From Microbacterium sp. CSI-V (lineage in GTDB: Bacteria > Actinomycetota > Actinomycetes > Actinomycetales > Microbacteriaceae): 64,000 bases of DNA. A program made the translations under genes and the position numbers. The notes below the pieces were generated by a model. That model made no database searches and was not told the DNA's origin. It was given only the letters and a program-made list of their open reading frames with translations. Location: positions 1,054,001-1,118,000 of the forward strand of contig NZ_MTQM01000009.1 in assembly GCF_001984105.1 (NCBI RefSeq). The letters run 5' to 3'. Of the stretch, positions 25,680-33,493 are shown piece by piece; position 1 is the first letter of the stretch; every line of letters begins with the position of its first letter.

Positions 25680-26315
25680 ATGACCACCGTAGGAATCATC
25701 GGAGCAGGAAACATCGGCCAGGCCCTCGCGCAGGGTTTCGTGGACCACGGGTACGACGTCGTGATCGCGAATTCCCGCGGTCCCGAGACGCTCGCGGACC
25801 TCGTCGGCACCCTCGGCGAGCGGGCGCGGGCAGCGACCGCGCAGGAAGCCGCGGAGGCCGGCGACATCGTCGTCGTCACCGTCCCCCTCAAGGCGTATCG
25901 CGACATCCCCGTGGAGCCGCTCCGCGGCAAGACCGTCCTCGACACCAACAACTACTACTGGGAGCGCGACGGACACATCGCCGAGCTCGACGAGAAGCGC
26001 ACCACCACCGCGCAGATGCTGCAGGAGCACCTGCCCGAGAGCACCGTCGTGAAGGCCTTCAACCACATCGGCTCCGCGGAGATCCTGACGACCGGCTCCC
26101 CCGCGGGCACCGCGAACCGCCGGGCGCTGGCCACGGCGAGCGACTCCGACGAGGGCATCGCGCTGATCACCGGCATCTACGACCGGTTCGGGTTCGACAC
26201 CGTCGTCATCGGTCCGCTCGCCGACAGCTGGCGCATCGAGCGCGACACCCCGGGATACGGCATCCGCCAGAACCGCGAGGAGCTCGAGCAGAACCTCGCC
26301 GCCGCCGAGCGCTGA
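25680..26315 (+). CDS. NADPH-dependent F420 reductase-like oxidoreductase
   Basis: 211 residues. N-terminal Rossmann motif GIIGAGNIGQALAQGF (residues 5-20) and SRGPETL, typical of the NADP oxidoreductase, coenzyme F420-dependent family. Central VVVTVPLKAY and the substrate-side segment VVKAFNHIGSAEIL. It may reduce F420 with NADPH or act on another substrate; many family members outside F420 pathways are uncharacterised. Start ATG 25680 chosen because MTTVGIIGAGN is the family N-terminus; an ATG at 25629 would add 17 atypical residues. Confidence 0.82.
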   Translation: MTTVGIIGAGNIGQALAQGFVDHGYDVVIANSRGPETLADLVGTLGERARAATAQEAAEAGDIVVVTVPLKAYRDIPVEPLRGKTVLDTNNYYWERDGHIAELDEKRTTTAQMLQEHLPESTVVKAFNHIGSAEILTTGSPAGTANRRALATASDSDEGIALITGIYDRFGFDTVVIGPLADSWRIERDTPGYGIRQNREELEQNLAAAER

Positions 26316-26390
26316 CCCCTGCCCGGCCCGCGGGGGCCCGCACCGCGCGGCCCCCGCACCGCGCCGGATCCGCTCCGCCGGCATCCGACG

Positions 26391-26455
26391 CATAAACGCG
26401 ATTCGCGCGTATAAACGCTCTCTCAGCGTGTTTATACGCGCGAATCGTGTTTATG
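26391..26455. repeat. Large intergenic palindrome (family D)
   Basis: Left arm 26391-26418 and right arm 26426-26455 are inverted repeats differing by one substitution and one 2-base insertion, with a 7-base loop TCTCTCA. The arms carry TAAACG and GATTCGCGCG and are AT-richer than the surroundings. It lies between convergent genes and could terminate both, but it is much longer than needed. Confidence 0.75.
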
Positions 26456-26458
26456 GAT

Positions 26459-26530
26459 GCCAGCACCCGGCGCGGCAAAGCCCGGGCGCCGCAGCACCCG
26501 GCGCGGCAGCACCCCGCGCGGCAGGAGCGC
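26459..26530. repeat. GC-rich short tandem repeats
   Basis: Three to four imperfect copies of CAGCACCCGGCGCGGCA separated by a CCCGGGCGCCG element, right after the large palindrome and up to the metB-like stop codon. No ORF of interest. Confidence 0.55.
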
Positions 26531-26536
26531 GGCGTG

Positions 26537-27697
26537 TCAGAGCGCGGCGAGCGCCCGGTCCACGTCGGCCACGAGGTCATCGGCCGACTCGATGCCCACC
26601 GACAGGCGGACGATCGTGTCGGGCACCGCGAGTTCGGTGCCGCGCACCGACGCGTGGGTCATGGCATCCGGGTAGTTCACGAGCGACTCGACGCCGCCGA
26701 GCGACTCGGCGAGGGTGAACAGGCGCGTCGACTCGGCGAAGCGGCGCGCGGTCGCGCCGTCGGCGAGCTCGAGCGACACGATGCCGCCGAAGGCGCTCAT
26801 CTGCGACGCCGCGAGCGCGTGGCCGGGGTGGGTCGGGAGTCCCGGGTAGTACACCTTCGCGACGCGGTCGTGCCCGGCGAGGTGCTCGGCGACGGCCTGC
26901 GCGTTGGCGCTGTGGCGTTCCATCCGGATGCCGAGCGTCTTGATGCCGCGGGTGGTCAGGTACGCGTCGAACGGACCCGAGACGGCCCCGGCCGCGAACT
27001 GCAGGAACTGCGTCTTCTCCGCCAGGTCGGCGTCCGCGAACGCGAGCGCGCCGCCGACGACGTCGGAGTGCCCGCCGAGGTACTTGGTGGCCGAGTGCAC
27101 GACGACGTCGGCGCCGAGCGCGATGGGGCGCTGGAGCGCCGGGGAGGCGAAGGTGTTGTCGACGACGACGATCGCGCCGGCCGCGTGGCCGAGGCGCGCG
27201 AGACCTGCGATGTCGGTGATGCGCAGCATCGGGTTGCTGGGCGTCTCGACCCAGACCATGCGGGGGCTGCGCTCCTCGATCGCTGCGGCCACGGCATCCA
27301 GGTCGCTCATGTCGACGACGCGGAGCGTCACGCCCCAGGGCCCCAGCACCCGCGCGAGCAGGCGGTAGGTGCCGCCGTACACGTCGTTGCCGAGCAGCAC
27401 CTCGTCGCCCGGGACGAGGGCGGCGCGCAGCAGCGCGTCCTCGGCGGCGAGTCCGGACGCGAACGACAGCGCGCGGGCGCCGCCCTCGAGAGCGGCGATC
27501 TGCGTCTCGAGCGCGGTGCGCGTCGGGTTGCCGCTCCGGCCGTACTCGTAACCGCCGCGGAGGCCGCCGATCCCGTCCTGCGCGTACGTCGTCGACAGGT
27601 GCACCGGCGGGATGACCGCGCCGGTCGTCGGGTCGAAGGCCTGTCCCGCGTGGACGGCGAGGCTGTCGAAGCCGCGCGCGGCGTCGTGGGTGCTCAT
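26537..27697 (-). CDS. Cystathionine gamma-synthase/lyase (Cys/Met metabolism PLP enzyme)
   Basis: 386 residues. Cys/Met metabolism PLP enzyme: YEYGRSGNPTR, ASGLAAEDALL, VYGGTYRLL, VWVETPSNPML, the PLP lysine in VVHSATKYLGGHSDVVGG, and C-terminal SLGGVESLVNYPDAMTHAS. Cystathionine gamma-synthase and gamma-lyase are hard to separate by sequence; pairing with a cystathionine beta-synthase suggests reverse transsulfuration (gamma-lyase: cystathionine to cysteine). ATG 27697 overlaps the stop of the upstream gene (ATGA). The operon is headed by a Cys-codon leader ORF. Confidence 0.88.
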   Translation of the reverse strand: MSTHDAARGFDSLAVHAGQAFDPTTGAVIPPVHLSTTYAQDGIGGLRGGYEYGRSGNPTRTALETQIAALEGGARALSFASGLAAEDALLRAALVPGDEVLLGNDVYGGTYRLLARVLGPWGVTLRVVDMSDLDAVAAAIEERSPRMVWVETPSNPMLRITDIAGLARLGHAAGAIVVVDNTFASPALQRPIALGADVVVHSATKYLGGHSDVVGGALAFADADLAEKTQFLQFAAGAVSGPFDAYLTTRGIKTLGIRMERHSANAQAVAEHLAGHDRVAKVYYPGLPTHPGHALAASQMSAFGGIVSLELADGATARRFAESTRLFTLAESLGGVESLVNYPDAMTHASVRGTELAVPDTIVRLSVGIESADDLVADVDRALAAL

Positions 27698-28701
27698 GCG
27701 GAGTGCTCCTGGGTGCTGTGTGCGGGAAGGACGGATGCCACGGGCTCGACGTCGTAGCCGCGCGCCGTCATCCATTGGTCGTCGAAGATCTTGCTGAGGT
27801 AGCCGCGGCCGTGGTCGGGGAGGAGGACCACGACGACGGCGTCGGCGGGGAGGTCGCGGGCCACCCGGAGGGCGCCGACGACGGCCATGCCGCTGGAGCC
27901 GCCGACGAGCAGCCCTTCCTCGCGGGCGAGGCGACGGGTCATTGCGAACGACTCGGCATCCGAGACGCGCTCGTACGCGTCGACCACCGTGGGGTCGAAC
28001 GCCGGCGGCCAGAAGTCCTCGCCGACACCCTCGACGTCGTAGCCGTGGATGTCGTCGCCCGAGTAGATGGAACCGACCGGGTCGACGCCGACGATGCGCA
28101 CCGACGATCCGGCGACCTCGCGCAGGTACCGGCCGGTGCCGCTGATCGTGCCGCCCGTGCCGACGCCCGTCACGAAGTGGGTGAGCGCACCCTCGGTGTC
28201 GCGCCAGATCTCGGGACCCGTGGTCTCGTAGTGGCTGCGCGGCCCGTTCGGGTTGGCGTACTGGTTCGGCTTGAACGCGCCGGGGATGTCGCGGACGAGA
28301 CGGTCCGAGACGCTGTAGTACGAGTTCGGGTCGTCCGGTTCGACGTTTGTCGGGGTCACCACGACCTCCGCGCCGTACGCGCGGAGCACCGCGCGCTTGT
28401 CCTCGGCGACCTTGTCGGGCACGACGAAGACGCAGCGGTAACCGCGCTGCTGCGCGACGAGCGCGAGACCGACGCCGGTGTTGCCGCTGGTCGGCTCGAC
28501 GATCGTGCCGCCCGGGCGGAGCGAGCCGTCGCGCTCGGCGGCGTCGATGATGTTGGCCGCGATGCGGTCCTTGGCGGAGCCGCCGGGGTTGAAGTACTCG
28601 ATCTTCGCCAGGACCGTGGCGGCGATGCCGTCGGTCACGCGGTTCAGACGGACGAGGGGGGTGTTGCCGACGAGGTCGGCGACGCTCTGGGCGTAACGCA
28701 C
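27694..28701 (-). CDS. Cystathionine beta-synthase / cysteine synthase-type PLP enzyme
   Basis: 335 residues from GTG 28701. Fold-type II motifs: SVADLVGNTPLVRLN, PLP lysine in FNPGGSAKDRIA, EPTSGNTGVGLA and GVGTGGTISGTGRYL. No C-terminal CBS domains, unlike vertebrate enzymes. The GTG is preferred because (V)RYAQSVADLVGNTP is the normal N-terminus and AGGACTCC precedes it; a TTG at 28782 would overlap the leader ORF. Cystathionine beta-synthase is favoured over CysK by the FKPNQYANPNGPRSHYETTG segment and by the adjacent gamma-lyase/synthase. Confidence 0.85.
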   Translation of the reverse strand: MRYAQSVADLVGNTPLVRLNRVTDGIAATVLAKIEYFNPGGSAKDRIAANIIDAAERDGSLRPGGTIVEPTSGNTGVGLALVAQQRGYRCVFVVPDKVAEDKRAVLRAYGAEVVVTPTNVEPDDPNSYYSVSDRLVRDIPGAFKPNQYANPNGPRSHYETTGPEIWRDTEGALTHFVTGVGTGGTISGTGRYLREVAGSSVRIVGVDPVGSIYSGDDIHGYDVEGVGEDFWPPAFDPTVVDAYERVSDAESFAMTRRLAREEGLLVGGSSGMAVVGALRVARDLPADAVVVVLLPDHGRGYLSKIFDDQWMTARGYDVEPVASVLPAHSTQEHSA

Positions 28702-28758
28702 GATGGAGTCCTGGGGGTCGATGCGCCCGAGGGCGCGGCTGACGGGGTCGTCGAAGAA

Positions 28759-28774
28759 GAACGCGGGGGCGTTC
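28759..28774 (-). promoter_or_regulatory. Hairpin at the stop codon of the Cys leader ORF
   Basis: Transcript GAACGC-CCCC-GCGTTC, a perfect 6-base stem that begins inside the leader stop codon (TGA at 28775-28773). A ribosome held at the Cys codons or at the stop would change its formation. About 25 bases further a second small stem, GCGCC-CTCG-GGCGC, precedes the SD of the synthase gene. Suggests an attenuation or translation-coupling switch. Confidence 0.4.
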
Positions 28775-28799
28775 AGCGACAACAGCGACAGGTCAGCAC
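28773..28799 (-). CDS. Cysteine-codon leader peptide MLTCRCCR (leaderless)
   Basis: GTG CTG ACC TGT CGC TGT TGT CGC TGA encodes eight residues with three Cys codons, two of them adjacent. TATGCT (28811-28806) lies exactly 6 bases before the GTG, so the transcript probably starts at the GTG and is leaderless. It precedes the two-gene transsulfuration operon by 72 bases. Leaderless poly-Cys ORFs are known in mycobacteria as cysteine-responsive attenuators of cysteine genes; here the same logic is inferred. Too short for ordinary gene finders. Confidence 0.7.
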   Translation of the reverse strand: MLTCRCCR

Positions 28800-28805
28800 G
28801 CGGTC

Positions 28806-28811
28806 AGCATA
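28806..28811 (-). promoter_or_regulatory. -10 element of the Cys leader/transsulfuration operon
   Basis: TATGCT on the minus strand, 6 bases before the leader GTG. No good -35 match is evident about 17 bases upstream (GC-rich CCGGGATCGTCGG), which is common for leaderless promoters in this genome. Confidence 0.55.
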
Positions 28812-28843
28812 CCCGACGATCCCGGCCCCCGGGGACCGGGCGC

Positions 28844-29692
28844 TCACGCGACCGCGCCGAGGAACTCCTCGAAAGTCTGCGCGGGACGTCCGGTCACGGC
28901 CTCGACGTCGCCGGAGACGGGAGCCTGATCGCCGCTCGCGATCGCGGTGTACGTGGTCACCCACGCCTCCACCTGCCAGGGCGGGGCGCCGTACACCGCA
29001 CGCGAGGCATAGGCCTCGTCGAGCGTCTCGTCGACGTACCGCACGGGGTGGCCGCGGACGGCGGAGATCTTCTGCGCGACCTCCTTTAGCGTCAGCGCTT
29101 CGGGCCCGGTGAGGTCGTACGTCCGGTCGGCGTGGGCGGCGGGGTCCAGGAGCACCGCGACGGCCGTGGCGGCCACGTCCGACCGCGACACGAGCGAGCA
29201 GCGCCCCTCGCCCGCGGGACCGCGGATGACACCGTCGTCGCCCGCGAAGAGTTCCATCATGTCCATGTAGAAGTTGTCGCGCAGGAACGTCCACGACATC
29301 CCCGACGCCCGGATGAGCTCCTCGGTGGCCGCGTGGTCCCGTCCCAGGGTGAACACCGCGTCGGGGGCCGCGGCGAAGAACGACGTGTAGACGATCGACC
29401 GGACACCCGCGCGCGCGGCGGCCTCGACGAACGTCCGGTGGTGCTCGACCCGGTCGGCCGTCTCGGACGCGGAGACCATGAACAACGTCTCGACGCCGGC
29501 GAGCGCGTCGGCGGCGGCATCCGCGTCGGAGTAGCGGGCGACGTGGACCTCGGCGCCCTCGAGTGCGGGAGCCCGCGACGCGTCGCGGACGAGCAGACGC
29601 TGCCGGATGCCGCGGGCCGCGAGGTCGCGGGCCACGCGCCCTCCGACGGCTCCGGTCGATCCGGTGACGGCGATGACGGGCTGGTCGGGCAT
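28844..29692 (-). CDS. NmrA-like NAD(P)-binding oxidoreductase (SDR)
   Basis: 282 residues. N-terminal Rossmann motif IAVTGSTGAVGGRVARDL (GxxGxxG), followed by LLVRDASRAP; the catalytic Tyr-Lys pair of classical SDRs is absent. Central WTFLRDNFYMDMMEL matches the atypical SDR5/NmrA group (azoreductase-, quinone oxidoreductase 2-like). The substrate is unknown. ATG 29692 has CGGAGGACGC directly upstream. It lies downstream of, and on the same strand as, the Asp23 operon but separated by 70 bases. Confidence 0.82.
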   Translation of the reverse strand: MPDQPVIAVTGSTGAVGGRVARDLAARGIRQRLLVRDASRAPALEGAEVHVARYSDADAAADALAGVETLFMVSASETADRVEHHRTFVEAAARAGVRSIVYTSFFAAAPDAVFTLGRDHAATEELIRASGMSWTFLRDNFYMDMMELFAGDDGVIRGPAGEGRCSLVSRSDVAATAVAVLLDPAAHADRTYDLTGPEALTLKEVAQKISAVRGHPVRYVDETLDEAYASRAVYGAPPWQVEAWVTTYTAIASGDQAPVSGDVEAVTGRPAQTFEEFLGAVA

Positions 29693-29763
29693 GCGTCCTC
29701 CGTGGGGGAAGAGAGAGTCCTCTCAGCGTATTCCGCGGCGCGGGGAGGTGGCCGCGCGAGCGC

Positions 29764-30084
29764 TCAGGATCGCGGGGCCACCAGGCGTGCGACCCGGACG
29801 CGCACGGTGTCGGCCGGGGCGTTCGCTCCCGCCTGGCGCACAGCCTCGGCGACCGCCGAAGCGACCGCCGCGCTGTCGTCATCCGTGGACACGCCGATGC
29901 AGACGGTCACCGCGCGGGCGCCCGTGGTCTCGTCGACCGCCGCGAGGGAGCCCTCGACCTCGGCCATCCGCTCGTACGCACGCGCCACGACGGGGCGTGC
30001 CGAGTATGACTCGCGGACGCCGGCGACGGCGGTCACGGCCAGGTCGATGCGCGGTGCGAGATCGGCAGCGGTTTCCGTCATCAT
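29764..30084 (-). CDS. Small protein of the Asp23 operon, unknown function
   Basis: 106 residues, no signal peptide or membrane segment. Sequence around SARPVVARAYERMAEVEGSL and VTVCIGVSTDDDSAAVASAV with C-terminal TVRVRVARLVAPRS looks like a small alpha/beta domain with the same strand pattern as Asp23-type domains. The ATG overlaps the stop of the upstream Asp23-related gene (ATGA). Third gene of the ECF sigma operon, hence probably part of an envelope-stress complex. Confidence 0.65.
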   Translation of the reverse strand: MMTETAADLAPRIDLAVTAVAGVRESYSARPVVARAYERMAEVEGSLAAVDETTGARAVTVCIGVSTDDDSAAVASAVAEAVRQAGANAPADTVRVRVARLVAPRS

Positions 30085-30650
30085 TCGTCCTCCACATCGA
30101 CGTGCACGTCACCGACGGTGACGTCCACGCGCCCCACCCGAAGTTCGCCGTGGCGCTCGATCGCCGCACGGATGCCGTCGCGCATGAGCTCCACCGTGCC
30201 CTGCATCGGGTACCCGAACAGGACGCTCACGGTCACCCGCACGTCCAGCGGTCCCGTGGGCTCCGGCTGGTCGATGCGGACACGGCCGACCAGCACTCCC
30301 GGAACGTCGTCCCCGACCGTGCGGATCAGTTCGTAGAGGGCGCCCTCGGTCACCACGAGCTGCGTGCCGTCCGCGGTGCGCGCGAGGGGGATGTCGCGCC
30401 CGGCGCGGAACTCGCGCATCACTTCGCGCATGATCTCGTCGTACCAGGACTCCGCCAGCGGTTCGGCGGCCTGCTCATCGACGATCTCGCGCGAGAGGTG
30501 GCCCATCCGCTCCATGGATGCCAGGAGGGCCTGACATTCGGCATTGCGCTCGATCGCGGGGATCCGGGGGGTACGCCCTCGATCGAGATACGCGGAGAGA
30601 TCCTCGAGCGAGTATCCCGAACCGCCCACGTCGTCCACGTCGTCACTCAT
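30081..30650 (-). CDS. Asp23/Gls24-related protein of an ECF sigma operon
   Basis: 189 residues. Acidic N-terminus with a short conserved box SLEDLSAYLDRGRTPRIPAIE (about 13-33), a helical stretch (WYDEIMREVMREFRAG) and a C-terminal Asp23/Gls24-like domain ending VGRVDVTVGDVHVDVEDE. No membrane segment. SD GGAGGTGAT lies over the end of the sigma factor gene, so the two are coupled. The Asp23 family is linked to envelope stress in Gram-positive bacteria. Confidence 0.7.
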   Translation of the reverse strand: MSDDVDDVGGSGYSLEDLSAYLDRGRTPRIPAIERNAECQALLASMERMGHLSREIVDEQAAEPLAESWYDEIMREVMREFRAGRDIPLARTADGTQLVVTEGALYELIRTVGDDVPGVLVGRVRIDQPEPTGPLDVRVTVSVLFGYPMQGTVELMRDGIRAAIERHGELRVGRVDVTVGDVHVDVEDE

Positions 30651-30654
30651 TCGA

Positions 30655-31197
30655 TCACCTCCACTCCTGCATGCGTTCCAACACGGTCTTGCGCGCCCGG
30701 GCGAGCCGCCCGCGTACGGTGGCGGCGGTCTCGCCGACCTCGGTCGCGATCTCGTCGTAGCTGTGGCCGCCGATCTCGCGCAGCACCCACACGACGCGCA
30801 GTTCTTCGGGGAGATCGGCCAGGACCTTCTTCAACGCGTCCATCTGCGACGATGCCACAACCGAGCGCTCCGGGTCATCTCCGACCGACACCATCTCTTC
30901 GTCGATCTGCTCCGAGATCTTCCGCGAACGCATCCGATCGGTCACCTTGCGGGACACGATGGTCGTCAGCCAGCTGCGCACCTTCTCGGGTTCGGCGAGG
31001 TCGGGCAGTCGCCGCCACGCGGTGATGAGCGCCTCCTGCACGCAATCATCGGCGTCGGCGCGGGAGCCGGTCAGCTTCGTGGCGAAGGCGACCAGGAACG
31101 GGGCGTGACGACGCACGAGCACCCCGAAGGCGATCTGATCACCGTCAGCCGCGCGCGACGCGAGGAACGCGTCGGTCGCGGTGGACAAAGAGGTCAT
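30655..31197 (-). CDS. ECF-type RNA polymerase sigma factor
   Basis: 180 residues. Sigma region 2 with AFGVLVRRHAPFLVAFATKL and DDCVQEALITAWRRLPDL (about 22-68), and region 4 LPEELRVVWVLREIGGHSYD then VGETAATVRGRLARARKTVL. ATG 31197 with AGGAAC upstream; the longer open frame is not typical of sigma factors. It heads a minus-strand operon with two Asp23-related genes and is divergent from a third, so it probably controls this envelope-stress set. Confidence 0.88.
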   Translation of the reverse strand: MTSLSTATDAFLASRAADGDQIAFGVLVRRHAPFLVAFATKLTGSRADADDCVQEALITAWRRLPDLAEPEKVRSWLTTIVSRKVTDRMRSRKISEQIDEEMVSVGDDPERSVVASSQMDALKKVLADLPEELRVVWVLREIGGHSYDEIATEVGETAATVRGRLARARKTVLERMQEWR

Positions 31198-31317
31198 GCC
31201 TGTTCCTGTCAGCAGATTTCCAGGTCGGGTTTCGTGACGAATCGCGAATCCGGCTCGTCCACATAGCGAAACACCCCGCGCCCGAAGCGCGCGGACGGTT
31301 GACGAAAGGACGAACTC

Positions 31318-31722
31318 ATGGCATCCACCACTCCCACCACCCCCGAGGTCGGCAAGACCGTCATCGTCGACCCCGTGGTCGCCAAGGTCGCCGGCATCGC
31401 CGCCGCCTCGGTCCCCGGCGTGCACGCGCTCGGCGGCGGAGCCGCCCGCGTCATCGGCAACATCCGTCAGGCCGTCGGCGCGAAGGACCACGCGCAGGGC
31501 GTGAGCGTCGAGGTCGGCGAGACCGAGGTCGCCGCCGACATCGACATCCAGGTCGACTACCCCGAGCAGCTGCAGCGCGTGGCCTCCAACGTCCGCGCCG
31601 CCGTGCACCAGGCCATCACCGAGCTCGTCGGCATGAAGGTCGCCGAGATCAACGTCACGGTCGTGGACGTCTACATCCCGGGCGACGACGACGACGAGCA
31701 GCCCGAGGCCCGCGTCAACTGA
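31318..31722 (+). CDS. Asp23/Gls24 family envelope stress response protein
   Basis: 134 residues. Asp23 domain: VIVDPVVAKVAGIAAASVPG, VSVEVGETEVAADIDIQVDYP, and VASNVRAAVHQAITELVGMK then VAEINVTVVDVYIP. An acidic D/E tail follows. SD AAAGGACG lies upstream of ATG 31318. Divergent from the ECF sigma gene, 120 bases apart, suggesting co-regulation. In Staphylococcus, Asp23 is a membrane-associated scaffold affecting the cell envelope; the role here is inferred. Confidence 0.9.
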   Translation: MASTTPTTPEVGKTVIVDPVVAKVAGIAAASVPGVHALGGGAARVIGNIRQAVGAKDHAQGVSVEVGETEVAADIDIQVDYPEQLQRVASNVRAAVHQAITELVGMKVAEINVTVVDVYIPGDDDDEQPEARVN

Positions 31723-31736
31723 CGCCGCTTCCCCGG

Positions 31737-31771
31737 GGCCCGCGCCGCGACACGTGACGGCGCGGGCCTTT
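31737..31771 (+). terminator. Rho-independent terminator after the Asp23 gene
   Basis: Inverted repeat GGCCCGCGCCG (31737-31747) and CGGCGCGGGCC (31758-31768), perfect over 11 bases, followed by TTT. Confidence 0.75.
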
Positions 31772-31843
31772 CGCCGTCGAGGCGGCCGCGCGGCGCCGGG
31801 CTGCCGGTAACGTCGTGATCACGCCCCCGATCGAAGGACGCCC

Positions 31844-32686
31844 ATGCGCATCGCTCTCACCGGCTCGTCCGGCAAACTCGGTACCGTCGTCGCGCGCGAG
31901 CTCCGCGCCGCGGGTCACGAGGTCATCGGCCTCGACGTCCGCGGCGAGCGCGGACCCGGCTTCGTGCAGGTCGACCTCACCGACTACGGCCAGGTCATCG
32001 ACGCCCTGGCGGGGGTCAACGATCAGCACGACGGCATCGACGCGCTCGTGCACCTCGGCGCCATCCCGGCTCCCGGCATCCGGTCCGACATCGCGACCTT
32101 CCACAACAACATGACGAGCACGTTCAACGTGTTCTGGGCCGCGGTGCGGCTCGGCATCCACCGTGTCGTGTACGCCTCGAGCGAGACCGTGCTGGGTCTC
32201 CCCTTCGCCATCGACCCTCCCTACATCCCCGTGGACGAGGACTACGCCCCCCGCCCCGAGTCGGTGTACTCGCTCGTGAAGGTGCTCGAGGAACGGCTCG
32301 CGACCGAGCTCGTGCGCTGGCACCCCGAGCTGTCGATCACGGCGCTCCGCTTCTCGAACGTCATGGTGCCGGAGGACTACGCCGAGTTCCCGTTCGACGC
32401 CGACGCGCGGACGCGGAAGTGGAACCTGTGGGGCTACATCGACGCGCGCGACGGCGCCCAGGCCGTGCAGCGTGCGCTCGAGAACGCCCCCGCGGGCTTC
32501 GACACGTTCATCATCGCCGCCGCCGACACCGTGATGACGCGCCCCAATGCCGAGCTCGTGGCCGAGGTCTTCCCGGGTGTCGAGACGCGCACCGACCTGG
32601 ATGACACCCGCACCCTCCTGTCGATCGACAAGGCCCGCCGCCTGCTGGGATACGAGCCGCAGCACTCCTGGCGCAACGACCGCTGA
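31844..32686 (+). CDS. NAD-dependent epimerase/dehydratase family protein
   Basis: 280 residues. Extended-SDR motifs: N-terminal TGSSGKLGTVVAREL (GxxGxxG), YASSETVLG, and catalytic Tyr-x-x-x-Lys in VYSLVKVLEE, with WNLWGYIDARDGAQAV later. Resembles uronate dehydrogenases and nucleotide-sugar epimerases; the specific substrate cannot be assigned. ATG 31844 with AAGGACG upstream. It stands alone between two terminators. Confidence 0.82.
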   Translation: MRIALTGSSGKLGTVVARELRAAGHEVIGLDVRGERGPGFVQVDLTDYGQVIDALAGVNDQHDGIDALVHLGAIPAPGIRSDIATFHNNMTSTFNVFWAAVRLGIHRVVYASSETVLGLPFAIDPPYIPVDEDYAPRPESVYSLVKVLEERLATELVRWHPELSITALRFSNVMVPEDYAEFPFDADARTRKWNLWGYIDARDGAQAVQRALENAPAGFDTFIIAAADTVMTRPNAELVAEVFPGVETRTDLDDTRTLLSIDKARRLLGYEPQHSWRNDR

Positions 32687-32748
32687 GCGGCGCACGACCC
32701 ATCCGCGCCCGCGCGGGGGCTCTGGCATCCTGGAACACGTGGAGATTC

Positions 32749-32784
32749 GAGGGGTTGCGTCACCCCCACGCGACGCAACCCCTC
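32749..32784 (+). terminator. Terminator-like hairpin after the epimerase gene
   Basis: Perfect 13-base inverted repeat GAGGGGTTGCGTC (32749-32761) and GACGCAACCCCTC (32772-32784) with a 10-base loop. Confidence 0.65.
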
Positions 32785-32874
32785 ACCCGCCGGCCTCAGA
32801 TCCGAACATCCGCCTGGCGCGGGCAGTCGGGCGACCTTGGGGCGCCCGCCCCCATCTGTGTGGTGTCTGCCGAT

Positions 32875-32933
32875 CCGGAATCCTTACAGCGCCTCCGGAA
32901 AAAGTTCGGCGACGCCGGCGTGTAAGGATCCGG
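32875..32933. promoter_or_regulatory. Inverted repeat upstream of an ECF sigma gene
   Basis: CCGGAATCCTTACA (32875-32888) and TGTAAGGATCCGG (32921-32933) face each other 32 bases apart. TGTAAGGAT-type elements fit an ECF -35 motif, here possibly used for autoregulation (right copy) with the left copy facing away. The sigma start lies 45 bases downstream. Confidence 0.5.
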
Positions 32934-32977
32934 GTGCGGCCGACACAGCACTGTCGAGCGCACGGGAACGCGCGCCC

Positions 32978-33493
32978 ATGAAGGACGAGAGCGAGTTCGT
33001 CGGGCTGTTCCGCGAGCACTACACGGCCGTCCGACGGTTCATCGAACGCCGGGTCTCCGACAGCGAAGCGGCCGCCGACCTCACGATGGACTGCTTCGAG
33101 ATCGCGTGGCGCAAGCACGTGCCGTCCGAGCCGTTCGGGTTGCCGTGGCTGTACCGCACGGCGCGCAACCTCATCGCCAACGAATACCGACGCCGCGACC
33201 GGGAGGAGGCGCTGTGGATCCACATCGAGCACCACGTGCGCACCCTCGCGGCCGGATCCGACTCGGAGATGACCCGACGACTGGTGGAGGCCGTCCGCGC
33301 TCTGCCGGATCACGAACGGGAGATCCTCTGGCTGACGTACTGGGAAGACCTGTCCGCCGCCGAGGTGGCCGTGGTCATGGGAATCAGTCCCGGAAGCGTC
33401 TGGACCCGCCTGAACAGGGTGCGGACGCGGCTGCGTCCCGCGCTGCAGGACGCTCGCACTCCGTGGGAGGAGGTGCCCGGTGAGCGACGATGA
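32978..33493 (+). CDS. RNA polymerase ECF sigma factor
   Basis: 171 residues. Region 2: FVGLFREHYTAVRRFIERRV and AADLTMDCFEIAWRKHVP; region 4: LPDHEREILWLTYWEDLSAA with helix-turn-helix VAVVMGISPGSVWTRLNRVR. ATG 32978 chosen; the upstream open frame crosses the inverted repeat. Its 3' end overlaps the next gene by 14 bases, pairing it with a CU044_5270-type membrane protein that probably holds the sigma factor inactive. Confidence 0.87.
   Translation: MKDESEFVGLFREHYTAVRRFIERRVSDSEAAADLTMDCFEIAWRKHVPSEPFGLPWLYRTARNLIANEYRRRDREEALWIHIEHHVRTLAAGSDSEMTRRLVEAVRALPDHEREILWLTYWEDLSAAEVAVVMGISPGSVWTRLNRVRTRLRPALQDARTPWEEVPGERR

Noticed and set aside
11038..26455. CRISPR-like repeats
   Set aside because: The repeats are palindromes in separate intergenic regions, not regularly spaced direct repeats with unique spacers; no cas gene is present.
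28702..28782. TTG start giving a 27-residue longer cystathionine beta-synthase
   Set aside because: The extension is not family-like and overlaps the Cys leader ORF; the GTG at 28701 with an upstream AGGA fits better.
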